In this document: piece by piece, positions 27,201 through 39,879 of the stretch
Numbering within the stretch: position 1 is the first letter of the stretch
Layout: each line of letters starts with the position of its first letter
Translations under genes and position numbers: made by a program
Notes under the pieces: model-generated
What the model was told of the DNA's origin: nothing
Database searches by the model: none
Seen by the model: only the letters and a program-made list of their open reading frames with translations
Assembly: GCF_932526225.1 (NCBI RefSeq)
Contig: NC_064035.1
Span: 7,873,501 to 7,937,500 of the forward strand
Origin: Nematostella vectensis
Lineage: Eukaryota; Cnidaria; Anthozoa; Actiniaria; Edwardsiidae
Length of the DNA: 64,000 nt
Direction of reading: 5' to 3'

Positions 27201-30200
27201 GGTTATTGGTCTTACTTCTTTATTGAATCCATTAGTCGCCCAAAAGCCAGTTACAGTTTGCTTTGTATCTCTCTTCCATCTAAAAAACGATTCTTAGAAT
27301 AAAAACCCCAAGAAATTTCAGACTAGCGCGGCAAATCTTCTCAGTAAGGGTTTTAGAAATCGAAGAAAATTTAATTAGTTTGTGAGCCACACCCAAATAA
27401 ATTTACAATCAGCAGTATATTTCTAACCTAACTTAAATTATCCTCACGTTATCAGTTTCGAATTTTGAAGAAAAACTTGGTTCGTGATGATTTAGCTCTG
27501 TGTTCTTTTCATATTTGCAATTGAAATACAAAAATTCATTTGTAACCTGTCAAAAAATATGACAAGTACGACAGCCGAAAGCAAACGAACCACACAAACA
27601 GAGGGAGCGCGCGAAATGAGATCAGCGACAACAAGAAAAAAATCGGGCAAATGCTTTAAAAAAAAAAAATCGAAATCTTGATGCTTCATTCAGTTAAGAA
27701 AGCAAATTAGAGCTCGCCTTGGCTACACAAACCTTGACAACAAAAATAAAAAATAAAGAAATAAGGCGTTTGTAAAAAATACATAAATGTGCACTTGCTT
27801 ATTATCTTCAGACTTGTTACTGCTGACGGTCAAGGCTTTTAATTACATTTTTACCAAGGAGATGTTACAGATACTTGGCTTCAAATCCTCCTTTTTTAAT
27901 ATACAAAAGATATGTTTGAAACTCTCAAAAAATTGGACGAGTGTATTAATTGGCAACAAAAACTTACATTCGTTAAAATGTACACAACGACTTTTAAGAA
28001 CCTCTAAACTAACCTATAGATTCGAGGTTGAAGGCATATGTTATGAGTATTTTTTTCAGCGCCATTCATATATTCTTCCCCGAAATCATAAGCGCGTGTG
28101 CCTATAGAACACAAGTTAAAACAGCCATTTTCTGCGCCGTGGGAAAGCGAAATTGAAGATTGTAAAGTTGAGAAAAAAATAGTCCCGACTTGTATTGAAT
28201 TGTCAAGACAAACACAAATTTCTATGCCGTTTACTCATATTTCCACTGATAATAGCAAAGAAAATATTTTCCCCGTTAACATGTTGTCCTAGATCTCGCT
28301 TGTTTGTTCTCGGCTGATGTACCAAGAGGCGAGTTGAAAACAGCCGCCGTCCTTCAAAACGCATTTAAAATAGTCGACGTCGTTTTTACGATGAAAGGAG
28401 AGAGGTTTTTTGAAAGGGCTTTCTGTTTTTTGGCAAGCAGGTGAATGATGTGAATGATAGAAAAGAGAGAAAAACACTCTTTATTACCGAGTTCGAATTG
28501 TTGACTTAACCTATTCGGCGACATGTCGTCAATTCCTATTCAATTCTCATTCAATTCTGGGTAAATAGCCTGTATTCTGCTTTGTTTAGATAGAGGCATC
28601 ACCTTATCCATTCTAAATATTAGAAAACTTTAAGCTTTACTTTTTTCCTTATAGAAAAAGAACAAACTATGTTGGATGATGTCTATTAGCTCTTTCTGAC
28701 TAACAGAATGCTCGGTATGCTCGAATAGGAAATTTCCTTTTTCAAACACTTTGCTATTTTACTCAAGAAACAACAGCAGCTAAATAAAATAGTATAGTAA
28801 AAGAAAATACCATGCGTCCCATGTCTAACTTCGTTGTGTGACTTTATTTCTTTATAGATGAAGACGTTAGAAGAAGTTCTGGATGAGTTTCAAAGGTGAA
28901 ACAACAAACACAAGATTTTGAAAATACATTTTACCCCCTTGGCGAAGTGCACGAATTCAGCATTTGCAGTGCTTGTGCCATATAAAACATGTCCAATACG
29001 AAATTCATTTGATAAATGTGCAAACAGTTTGTGGAACATGTCCTTCGGATTTACCCTTAAATCAACGAGCCGTTCTCATATATACACTCGTTATAACCGT
29101 CAATACAAGAAATGTTTGCCTTTTTCTGGCCTTAGACTGTCTAAGAAAATTCCAAGTGTAAATATTTCACTAGAAAAACACACAGCTTAAGCGGGTTCGA
29201 TTGAATACTTGGTTATATTGTTTACAAGGTTTTCAACTGTTTGAGAGAAAAAAGATTTTGCTTTCTTTTCTTTTTTTTTTGTTTTTTGTTTGTTTTTGTT
29301 TACATTAAGTGGATTCTAGGCGATGGTGTAGTTTAGATAATTTAATCTTTAAATTGAGGATTTTAAAATAATTCGATTAAGTGTTTTCCTTTTTGGTGTT
29401 TTGTTATCCGACAGTTAAGATTGAGTTCCTTTTAGATACTGGCCAAGATGGAGCAATTTCTCTGTTCTTGTTTGTTCCTGTCGGCACAGAAGCTAAAACG
29501 CTCAACTTCCATTTTCTGTCAATTTTATCTCTACTCCACCGAGATATATCACTTACTCAGAACGCCTGGTTGTTAGGGAAAAAAAGAGACTGTTGATGAA
29601 AACATTAAGCGCTCTTTTTTTATATCAATTTTTCAATTAAATCAATGATATATAATACCGTTAAAATAGAAGACCCCTCTATACGAAACTAAAAGGGGAC
29701 ATTCCAAACACTTTAATAAAACGGGCGAAAAAACCTTAAGTAAAGTGTTAGTCAGGGGTAAGTTTGTAATATCCAATGTCACAATGTTTGAAAACAGATC
29801 GCTCTTCTACTGACATTGCTCGCAAGATTTGTCTTTAGACGTGCCAAAAACATGATTGCTCTTGGTAACTACTTATCGAGTTCCACGCATCTTAAGATAT
29901 AGCGTCTTATAAATCGGTAGCTTCAATCTAACTCTGTCAGTTAAACGCACATAATTGCCGATGAAATGTCCTAATTCTTGTAAGCATGGCGGTAACCTGA
30001 TCACTTGTATGCTGGGAACTTAAGAACTCATCTTGTAGTCGTAAAAGCGTGTCTTTGTTTGGATCAAGGGTCTCAAGTCTTGTTCAGTTAGCTCAAGTCT
30101 AAATACGGGAAGACCGGGTTCTTAACTGATTTCAACTGATAAAGTTCAAGATTGTGTTGGAATTAATCGCTTAAATGCACTTGTCAAAGAAAATAGTGTC

Positions 30201-33200
30201 TTCCCATTTTGATTACGGATTCTTAAGAACAGCTTAACGTTTATTTGTCCGATAAAAAAAATCCTAAGCAACTTCTTTGTAGCCAAAGATTCTCCAATTG
30301 TGCCATCATTGTCCATTGTGCATTCAGTTGAGATTTGTTTGTTAGATCCTGCAGCCAGCTGAGTCTACGAACCTGTTTCGCGAACGGCTTAGCCTGATCA
30401 CATGTAACCCCGCGACGACATAGAAATCAACCAAAAAAACAATTCACACAATACTATGACGCATTCTTTGCTTGCAAATCTCGGATACAGTACTTACTAA
30501 GTAGGTATTCTATACTAAATATGAACTAATGAGAAATAAATTCTTTTTCATACGATTTGTTGTTGAATTTTCTTCATGTGTGATTAAAAAAGGTAGTTAT
30601 CTGGTGAAAAACACACACGCTTACATCCCCAACCACTCCAAATAAAGTCTTTAATCCTTCACAAGTCAAACGTGATTTGACTCCCAACTGGATATGTTAC
30701 ATTCATTAGAAACTAATGATATATTTTGGTCTTTTAGTCATTATGGCCATGTAATCACGGTATTGTTAAATCATGTTTTATCAAAAAGATCAAAATTGCA
30801 GTTAAATCGCGGATGTGTTGGTCTAATAACCACCGTATTGAAAAAACAAAGGGTTTTTTCTTTCAATTAATTTGCGCGTGTACAAGTATTAAGTGGCTGT
30901 GATATGGAAATTTTATCAATTTCGTTTCCTAGCATTATCGGGGAAATGGCCATTTCGAACACAAGGCAACCAAAATTAGATCCCATTAGATAGTACAAGA
31001 TATGTGAGAATAGTTTCCAAGCTTCAAAGGATTACTCACAAAAGAAAAAAAAATGTAAAACAAATGTGAAACAGCGTTTCTGCGCAGAGAGATGAAATAT
31101 GCTGATGCTTTTTATCGAATGTCCCATATAACGTGGTTCAATTCAGGCAAAATCTAAGAAATTGGCCGGCAAAATAAACTATTGACCATATTAATGGAGG
31201 TCACTTTATGCAATGGATCGGCGCTTAGATTTATGAATCCTGGAATGTATCAAACTTCTAAATGTAAAAATATGCCCAAAACGTGATATGCGATCGACAG
31301 TATTTTAAGTTGAATGCTCTTAAGAAAAGGTTAAGGCTGAAATTCGCGTACTTGGTTCAAAAATAAACTATTTTACAAATTCTGCCCTTGAGTCGATAAA
31401 CACATTAGCTCGCTTGCGACAAGAGCTGTCACGGACATGTCGGACCGCGGAAAGCTGCGCTTGCTGGACCTCACGAGAACAATAGCACACAATTCACGGT
31501 AGCAAATTCTAGCATGCTAATGGCTCTGGCTGGCAACGAACGAAAGCGAGAATTTCGCAGATAGTTTTCAAAACTTCTACACTTTCTTTGAAAGGCGAGC
31601 GCTGTTTTATGGGACATTTAGAGATGGGATTACGGCGCGTTTGCTGGTTTGTTCACCCTCATACAACATTGAGGCAAACATAGCAGCCTATTACTTATCT
31701 TGAAAGAGAAGATTTGTGTGTATACTCATAGTGTCATCACAAATACTACCTGAAAATATTGACTTTTGCGTATTTTTCAGTCTGGCTGCTTGACAGAGCT
31801 CAACAACTCGACCCGTAGAGAATGCGCTAATGCCTGTCTTATCAACTATAACCCAACAATAGAAAGGCTGAACTTTAGATTGTCCCAGAGCTCTAGACAA
31901 CGTATATGCAATAGATTCTGCGATCTTTTTCAGTTGTAAGGTCAGTTATTTTAGCGTGGAATTGTATGACATTGGTCGTATGACGCAGAAGATGGATTAA
32001 GGCCAGACCCCTAACTCGCAGACCATCACATTTTGCATAAAACTAATTCGCCGAAATTAATGGAGCAGATTCACTGTTTGCTCACCTTCACAAAGCAATC
32101 GAAAGCTTTGATCGCTGGTTGACACTTTTGCAAAGACCTTTGTTTTCAAGCTCTTTATAAAACACAAAAGCTGCGGATCTAATGTACGCCGTGTTTTCGC
32201 ACCGATCGAACAATTTCACCCCTTTTCAGTCCTAATGACTATAGTTGGATGTATCCATCAAACAAAAAGTTCTCTTCCCAATTTCCGCGCCCAAGATTTT
32301 TAGATGAAAAAAATCACTTCAGTCTTGAGGCGTCGCAATCTTTTCTAAACATGACAGGCAATTTTGAAGTGTTTTAATTTCGCCCGAATTCCAAACCTGG
32401 GTAAGGGTTGATAGGCAATCACATAACAGGACTAGTCCCATCTGACAATTCACATGGAAAATTAACCGAGTCTTGATAAAAAGACAACTTTTTTTCCAAA
32501 TGTTTGACTCCTCTTGATATACAAGCGAAGAGAATTCAAACAAGTTAAGAAAATAAACTGATCAATACTAGCTTGTTGACCAATGGACAAGCAACCGTTT
32601 GCAGTGTGTAAGCTTATATCCCATTAAGGTTTGCTTGGCGCAGTAAGCAACGTACGCCAGGATCCTTTTAGAAACTATTTCATGAATTGCTTAGCAAGAA
32701 GTTTTTGAATTACTAAGATAATTTGCAAAAATGTGTCGGGTTACCTAAAAATAATTTCTGCCAGGTTTGTGTTAAGCTTCTTAAAATGAATGCTAGGCAA
32801 AACAAACTGGTAAATTTACTCTCTGATTTAAAATTTCGACTACGTTTCTGAGGACCACTTTTTACGGGATCTACACCAACTGTCACATAAATTTGTTTGC
32901 GTTGGAAAAATTGCCTGTTTTTCATCCAAATAACAAACAAGTCGCGCATTAGAACGCGTTTCAAAATCTAAGTGGGATTCAGGCGTGGGTAGAGTTCTCT
33001 CTGCACGCGATTGAGAGCATAACATTCTACATTTCTATCTTACGCTGCCTACATATTAAACCTGCCCCTTAGGATGATTTTGAGCGAGACAAATTATATG
33101 TTTTTATTTGACAAAGCAAAATTTCAAGACAAATCAATCGAACTTATGTCTTTGCTCACTCCTACGTTGTTCGTTTCTTTTCGCCTATATTTTCTCCGCT

Positions 33201-34540
33201 TATATCCTTCCTGATCTAGTAGTGTTACTGTGTGTTCGACACCGACACATAATGGCCGAGAATTCTTTTCCATCTCTCGACATAGTTGTGTGTTTTCAAC
33301 TTATCGCCCCTCTGTGTAATTACAATATGCTTGTTCTAGTTTTCAACTTCAATAACGCACGCAAATACTTAGGCACCTTGTCTTAATGAAATTTTCGCCT
33401 AAACCATCCCAAATCGATACTTAGTATTTTTACGTATTGTACGTAGGAAAATTAAAATAGTAATTACTTTGCTAGGCTTTCAGGTCCCTTTTGTTGGTTT
33501 AAGGCGCGTGTAATTTATCCAATCCCATTTTCCAAACTTACAATTATATAAAAAAGTGATCGGAAACGCCATAAGTTCGAAGGACAAACATCTCTGAGGC
33601 ATGTAAGTAGTGCACGGTAGCTAACAAGGATATCGGCCACAATACGAACGTGTCTTGTCACGATCAGACAAACAGCAAAAACAAACAAACAGCAGAGTCA
33701 AAGGTACGCCGGCTATCCGATGGGATATCGAGGTGCATTAGAAATACAACGAGCGGACAGCAAATATCCGTACGGGGGCTAAAAACGTCAATCACTGGCG
33801 CACCTTAAGAAAAAACCTAATCTTCAAATTCAAAAGAGGTGCGGAGACACGGAAGGGACTAGACTATGTAATAAAAAGAAAAGGAAAAAAGGATGTTTCT
33901 CTAGTTCTATGTTGTCTTTATTCCAAGTAGAGGTGTTGAAGGTAATGGGTTTTCACGAAATTCTTTAGCAGGCGAGGGTACTATACTGAAAAACATGCGG
34001 CTTTTCCTGCACCACAGAAATTTGGGATCTCCAAAAATGTGTCTGTCTCATTGGCTTCGTTTTTTGCCCGGAGTATGAAACTCTAGAATCCCATTCTCGG
34101 GGGAAAAGCATGTCACATGTACGTATTTTGCATTGGGTTTTCGTTTCTCACTGCGCATTGGCGTCATATTCGTCATTTTATTTTTCGCGAAGCTTTATCT
34201 TTGCCGTTTTAGAAAGATCGCGAAGGTAAATGCCGCGAAATTAATGAACCCGCTTATATTATGGTTTTAGTAGAAAAGTGTTTTTTTCCCTTCCCACTAA
34301 AACATCGTAAAAACACGTTTGCAACCAAATTATGAAAATGAAAACCAAGGAAATATAAGATCACATTACTCGCGATATCAAATGCACGTGGATATCAGCA
34401 CATCATAAATGAACTTAAACATTTAAATCCTTACAAGAAAGGCAAGAATATAAAGAAAAAATCCAGTTACTTTCGAATACAATATAATAAACTAATTCAT
34501 TTCTTTATGTTATTGGTTGAAAGCGTGTATCCGTACCATA
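21260..34540. other. 13-kb gene-free region between foxA and the 40-bp array
   Basis: No open frame longer than 108 codons and none with a recognisable domain. No repeats larger than a two-copy duplication were noticed. Some stretches, such as 22.1-22.5 kb and 31.4-31.6 kb, are GC-richer than the rest and could hold regulatory DNA or small non-coding exons. Nothing allows a firm call. Confidence 0.45.
24243..24340 (+). repeat. Two-copy 49-bp tandem duplication
   Basis: Two nearly identical 49-base copies start at 24243 and 24292. Each opens with GTCATAACAT-GAAATC and ends with CACGACACACATA. One early substitution (GG versus AG) separates them, so the duplication is recent. No function is apparent. 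Confidence 0.85.
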
Positions 34541-34551
34541 AAATCCTGAGA

Positions 34552-37500
34552 GGGGGGGGGGGGGGGGGAAGGGCAATAAAAGGGATGGTGGGTGGGGCAG
34601 GGCACAAAACCAGAAAGGCCGATAAAGGGGTAGGGGTGAGGAAAAAAACGAGAAGACGGATAAGGGGGTAGGAGTGAGGAAAAAAGGGAGAAGGCCGATA
34701 AAGGGGTAAGGGTGAGGAAAAAAGGGAGAAGGCCGATAATTGGGTAGGGGTGAGGAAAAAGGTAGAAGGCCGATAAAGGGGTAGGGGTGAGGAAAAAAGG
34801 GAAAAGGCCGATAAAGGGGTAGGGGTGAGGAAAAAAGGGAGAAGGCCGATAAAGGGGTAGGGGTGAGGAAAAAAGGGAGAAGGCCGATGGGTGAGGAAAA
34901 AAGGGAGAAGGCCGATAAAGGGGTAGGGGTGAGGAAAAAAGGGAGAAGGCCGATAAGGGGCTAGGTGTGAGGGAAAAAACGAGAAGGCCGATAATGGGGT
35001 AGGTGTGAGGGAAAAAACGAGAAGGCCGATGAGGGGGTAGGTGTGAGGAAAAAAGGGAGAAGGCCGATGAGGGGGTAGGTGTCAGGGCACAAAACCAGAA
35101 AGGCCGATAAGGGGGTAGGGGTGAGGAAAAAAGGGAGAAGGCCGATAAGGGGGTAGGTGTGAGGAAAAAAAACGAGAAGGCCGATAAGGCGGTAGGTGTG
35201 AGGGAAAAAACGAGAAGGCCGATGAGGGGGTAGGTGTGAGGGCACAAAACGAGAAAGGCCGTTAAGGGGGTAGGTGTGCGGCACAAAACGAGAAACGCCG
35301 ATAAGGGGGTAGGTGTGAGGGCACAAAACGAGAAAGGCCGATAAGGGGGTAGGTGTGCGGAAAAAAAACGAGAAAGGCCGATAAGGGGGTTGGTAGGTGT
35401 GCGGGTACAAAAACAGAAAGGCTGATAAAGAAGTAGGCGTGAGGGCACAAAACGAGAAAGGCCGATAAGGAGTGAGGTGTGCGGGCACAAAACGAGAAAG
35501 GCTGATAAGGAGGTAGGTGTGAGGGCACAAAACTAGAAAGGCCGATAACGGGTTAGATGTGAGGGCACAAAACGAAAAAGGTCGATAACGGGGTAGGTGT
35601 GATGGCACAAAACGAGAAAGGCCGATAAGGGGGTAAGTGTGATGGCACAAAACGAGAAAGGCCGATAAGGGGGTAAGTGTGCGGGCACAAAACGAGAAAG
35701 GCCGATAAGGGGGTAGGTGTGAGGGCACAAAACGAAAAAGGCCGATAAGGGGGTAGGTGTGATGGCACAAAACGAGAAAGGCCGATAAGGGGGTAGGTGT
35801 GCGGGCACAAAACGAGAAAGGCCGATAAGGGGGTAGGTGTGATGGCACAAAACGAGAAAGGCCGAGAAGGGGGTAAGTGTGATGGCACAAAACGAGAAAG
35901 GCCGATAAGGGGGTAGGTGTGATGGCACAAAACGAGAAAGGCCGAGAAGGGGGTAAGTGTGATGGCACAAAACGAGAAAGGCCGATAAGGGGGTAGGTGT
36001 GATGGCACAAAACGAGAAAGGCCGATAAGGGGGTAAGTGTGATGGCACAAAACGAGAAAGGCCAATAAAGGGGTAGGTGTGCGGACACAAAACGAGAAAG
36101 GCCGATAAGTGGGTAAGTGTGCGGGCACAAAACGAGAAAGGCCGATAAAGGATTAGGTGTTAGGGCACAAAACGCGAAAGGCCGATAAGGGGGTAAGTGT
36201 GCAAGTACAAAACGAGAAAGGCCAATAAAGGGGTAGGGGTGAGGGCATAGAACGAGAAAGGCCGATAAGGGGGTGGTCACAAAAAGAGAAAGGCCGATAA
36301 GGGGGTAGGTGTGCGGGCACAAAACGAGAAAGGCCGATAAGGGGGTGGTCACAAAAAGAGAAAGGCCGATAAGGGGGTAGGTGTGCGGGCACAAAACGAG
36401 AAAGGCCGATAAGGGGGTGGTCACAAAAAGAGAAAGGCCGATAAGGGGGTAGGTGTGAGGGCACAAAACGAGAAAGGCCGATAAGGGGGTAGGTGTGCGG
36501 GCACAAAACGCGAAAGGCAGATAAGGGGGTAGGTGTGCGGGCACAAAACGAGAAAGGCCGATAAGGGGGTGGTCACAAAAAGAGAAAGGCCGATAAGGGG
36601 GTAGGTGTGAGGGCACAAAACGAGAAAGGCAGATAAGGGGGTAGGTGTGCGGGCACAAAACGCGAAAGGCAGATAAGGGGGTAGGTGTGAGGGCACAAAA
36701 CGAGAAAGGCCGATAAGGGGGTAAGTGTGATGGCACAAAACGAGAAAGGCCGATAAGGAGGTAGGTGTGAGGGCACAAAACGCGAAAGGCAGATAAGAAG
36801 GTAGGTGTGAGGGCAAAAAACGAGAAAGGCCGATAAGGGGGTAGGTGGGAGGTTACAAAACGAGAAGGCCGATAAGGGGGTAGGTGGGAGGTTACAAAAC
36901 GAGAAGGCCGATAAGGGGGTAGTTGTGAGGGCACAAAACGAGAAGGCCGATAAGGGGGTAGTTGTGAGGGCACAAAACGAGAAGGCCGATAAGGGGGTAG
37001 GTGTGAGGGCACAAAACGAGAAAGGCCAATAATGGGGTAGGTGTGCGGGCACAAACCGAGAGCGGCCGATAAGGGGGTAGGTGTGTGGTCACAAAAAGAG
37101 AAAGGCCGATAAGGGGGTAAGTGTGAGGGCACAAAACGAGAAAGGCCGATAAGGGGGTAGGTGTGAGGGCACAAAACGTGAAAGGCCGATAAGGGGGTAG
37201 GTGTGCGGGCACAAAACGAGAAAGGCTGATAAGGAGGTAGGTGTGCGGGCACAAAACGAGAAAGGCCGATAAGGGGGTAGGTGTGAGGGCACAAAACGAA
37301 AGAGGCTGATAAAGGAGTAGGTATTAGGGCACAAAACGAGAAAGGCCAGTAAGGGGCTAGGTGTGCGGGCACGAAAACGAGAAAGGCCGATAAGGGGGTA
37401 GGTGTGCGGGCACAAAACGAGAGAGGCCGATAAGGGGGTAGGTGTGAGGGCACAAAACGAGAGAGGCCGATAAGAGGGTAGGTGTGAGGGTACAAAATAA

Positions 37501-37590
37501 TAATGCCGATAAAGGGGTACTTGTTAGGGCACAAAACGAGAAAGGCCGATAAGGGGGTAGGTGTGCGGCCACAAACCGAGAGAGGCCGAT
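34552..37590 (+). repeat. 40-bp G-rich minisatellite array (~76 copies)
   Basis: The standard 40-base unit is GATAAGGGGGTAGGTGTGAG followed by GGCACAAAACGAGAAAGGCC. The left third (about 34600-35100) uses a shorter variant with GGGGTGAGGAAAAAAGGG. A 32-base deletion form, GGGGGTGGTCACAAAAAGAG, alternates with full units near 36270-36590. The array starts in a run of about 17 G. Since 40 is not a multiple of three and the minus strand lacks stops, all three minus frames are open. The largest is 857 codons and encodes a 40-residue Pro/Phe/Leu-rich repeat. This is an artefact of the repeat. Confidence 0.96.
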
Positions 37591-37753
37591 TATTATCAGG
37601 AGGTAAGACCAGGTTGTAGTCAAACGCGACGGGAGGTCACTAAACTGTGCTTCTAACAAATACGCCCCATTTAACAAATACGGAATAACAAACACACATC
37701 ACCCAGTTTGTTGAATAAATTTTATTTATCCAACATCGAATGGAAGTGTTGCA

Positions 37754-38522
37754 GGACTAGTCCATGCTTATAACGCTACCAAACACTCAACTACGGGATA
37801 CTCACCGTCATATCTCGTGTTCGGGAGGAACCCAAGACTACCCCAGGGTGTGACTCTTGGCCCGGACCCCGTACATGACCCACAGCCGTACGCTGCATAT
37901 ATAGAGAACCTCCGCGACAAGCTGACAGATGCATATTCCCGAGCACAACAGGAGATAGAAAAGAAAGCCGAGGCTAATAAGCGCCAGTATGATGCACTAA
38001 ATGAAGACCTCGCTCTCCAGCCTGGGGACAGAGTCCTGTTGAGAAACCTCAACACAAGAGGCAAGCACAAACTGCAGGATCGATGGGAGGATGTCCCATA
38101 TCGAGTGGAAAGAAGAAAGTCCTCCACCGCAACATCCTACTGCCCTATCGAGCGGAGCGGGCAGGCCCCGAACCCAGAAAGCAACACGGGCGGAAAGATC
38201 CCCCGCGCAAACAGCAGGAGGACGACACGGAAAGCTCTACTAGCGACTCAGATAGCTCCTGGTCGGACTTCGTCGCGACTGAGCTCAATATGTTAGCGGT
38301 TCCGTTTACCATGGATGCAGAAGGTGAAGAGCCGGAGGTGCACATTCAACAAGAATATGACAATGATGTTCAGGAGTCAGAGTCAGGAGGGGAAGCAGCT
38401 GGGAAGCGTCCTGACAGACTTCGGCCGAGGAGGGTAGTGAGACCTCCTGCTCGCCTCATTTGCGACCCAGTGTGGTCACAGCAAGTATCGACACTGAACT
38501 ATGGTATCACAATTTTGCCATA
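37754..38522 (+). pseudogene. Ty3/Gypsy retrotransposon integrase C-terminal remnant
   Basis: From 37754 the frame reads LVHAYNATKHSTTGYSPSYL then VFGRNPRLP, the classic end of the integrase catalytic core of Ty3/Gypsy elements. A QPGDRVLLRN segment typical of the integrase C-terminal (GPY/F-type) domain follows. Near 38110 the reading frame shifts. Downstream, KKVLHRNILLPY continues in another frame, with the intervening segment seemingly deleted. That second frame ends at the stop 38521-38523 after a long acidic and basic tail. Gag, protease, reverse transcriptase and most of the integrase core are absent; the 5' break lies next to the 40-bp array. The copy is dead: truncated and frameshifted. 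Confidence 0.88.
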
Positions 38523-38599
38523 GCAAAAAAAAGGAAGAAAAAAATGACACAAGTTTTGTTTTATTGACTCTAGACGCCCTTCCTCATCAGGGGGGAGAA

Positions 38600-38812
38600 T
38601 GTAGTGATGTGTGCATGATGTAGCGGAACAGATTAAGAGATTAAGTTGATGATTGTATGACAGTTAGGTCGCTAGTAATACGATGCTGGGTGTATCAGAT
38701 TTAGACTTGAACCCGATGTCGATAGCGAGTGAATTATATTGTTAAACGTCCCAACTTCATTGTAATTCTTTGTCTCTGGGCCACCAAACCCTATCCCGAC
38801 CGAGCTATTACA
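38600..38812 (+). mobile_element. Probable LTR of the Gypsy remnant
   Basis: A purine tract, AGGGGGGAGAA, ends at 38599 and has the look of a polypurine primer site. Immediately after it the sequence starts TGTAGTGATG, and about 213 bases later comes GAGCTATTACA. This gives the TG...CA ends, with TGTA/TACA inverted termini, expected of an LTR. It is placed 77 bases after the pol-frame stop, as in Gypsy elements. No second LTR is visible in the window because the 5' half is lost, so the 3' boundary is a guess. Confidence 0.6.
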
Positions 38813-38949
38813 GAAGGCAATGTATTTATGGATTTAATGTTGTTAGGCTATGAGCTTCAGTAAAATAAATCTTAAACCTCCATTTTTATATGATAGGTTA
38901 TCTAAATTCTATTTTCAAGGGAAACGAAATTGGGACTAAAGTGGTGGGC

Positions 38950-39870
38950 TATATCAGATACACACTACCATTGCGTGTACTCTATCACAGTACCAGGCTA
39001 TATACACATACTGCAATTGTGTACACTCTATTATAGTACCATTAGGTGGTCACATGATAGGCTATATATCATACACACTGCACTTGTGTATTCTCTATTA
39101 TAGACCATCAGGTGGTCACATGATAAGCTATTTATTGAACACACTGCACTTGTGTATACTCTATTATAGTACCATCAGGTGGTCACGTGATAGGCTATAT
39201 ACCATACACACTCACTTGTGTACACTCTATTATAGTACCATCAGGTGGTCACATGATAGGCTATATATCATACACACTCACTGGTGTATTCTCTATTATA
39301 GTACCATTAGGTGGTGAAGTGATAGGCTATATATCATACACACTGCACTTGTGTACACTCTATTATAGTACCATCAGGTGGTCACGTGATAGGCTATATA
39401 CCATACACACTCACTTGTGTACACTCTATTATAGTACCATCAGGTGGTCACGTGATAGGCTATATACCATACACACTCACTTGTGTACACTCTATTATAG
39501 TACCATTAGGTGGTCACATGATAGGCTATATATCATACACACTGCACTGGTGTATACTCTATTATAGTACCATTAGGTGGTCACATGATAGGCTATATAT
39601 CATACACACTCACTTGTGTATTCTCTATTATAGACCATCAGGTGGTCACATGATAAGCTATTTATTGAACACACTGCACTTGTGTACACTCTATTATAGT
39701 ACCATTAGGTGGTGATGTGATAGGCTATATACCATACACACTCACTTGTGTACACTCTATTATAGTACCATTAGGTGGTGATGTGATAGGCTATATATCA
39801 TACACACTGCACATGTGTACACTCTATTATAGTACCATTAGGTGGTCAAATATTAGGCTATATGCCATTT
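38950..39870 (+). repeat. 66-bp minisatellite array (~14 copies)
   Basis: The unit has three recognisable blocks: TATAGTACCATCAGGTGGTC, then ACGTGATAGGCTATATACC, then ATACACACTCACTTGTGTACACTCTAT. Landmarks recur every 66-67 bases (for example 39171, 39237, 39303). Each unit carries CACGTG or CACATG and an imperfect inverted repeat around ACACACT/TGTGTACA. The first two copies are partial and diverged. The array starts about 140 bases after the LTR-like segment. Confidence 0.93.
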
Positions 39871-39879
39871 GTATACAAT

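Noticed and set aside
34510-37534. 857- and 326-codon Pro/Phe-rich minus-strand frames
   Set aside because: They arise from the 40-bp array, which has no stop in any minus frame. Overlapping frames give the same cyclic peptide.
34552-37590. G-quadruplex array
   Set aside because: Each unit has only a GGGGG run and one short GGG run with long, A-rich spacers. Canonical four-run spacing is not met, except at the single poly-G tract at the left end.
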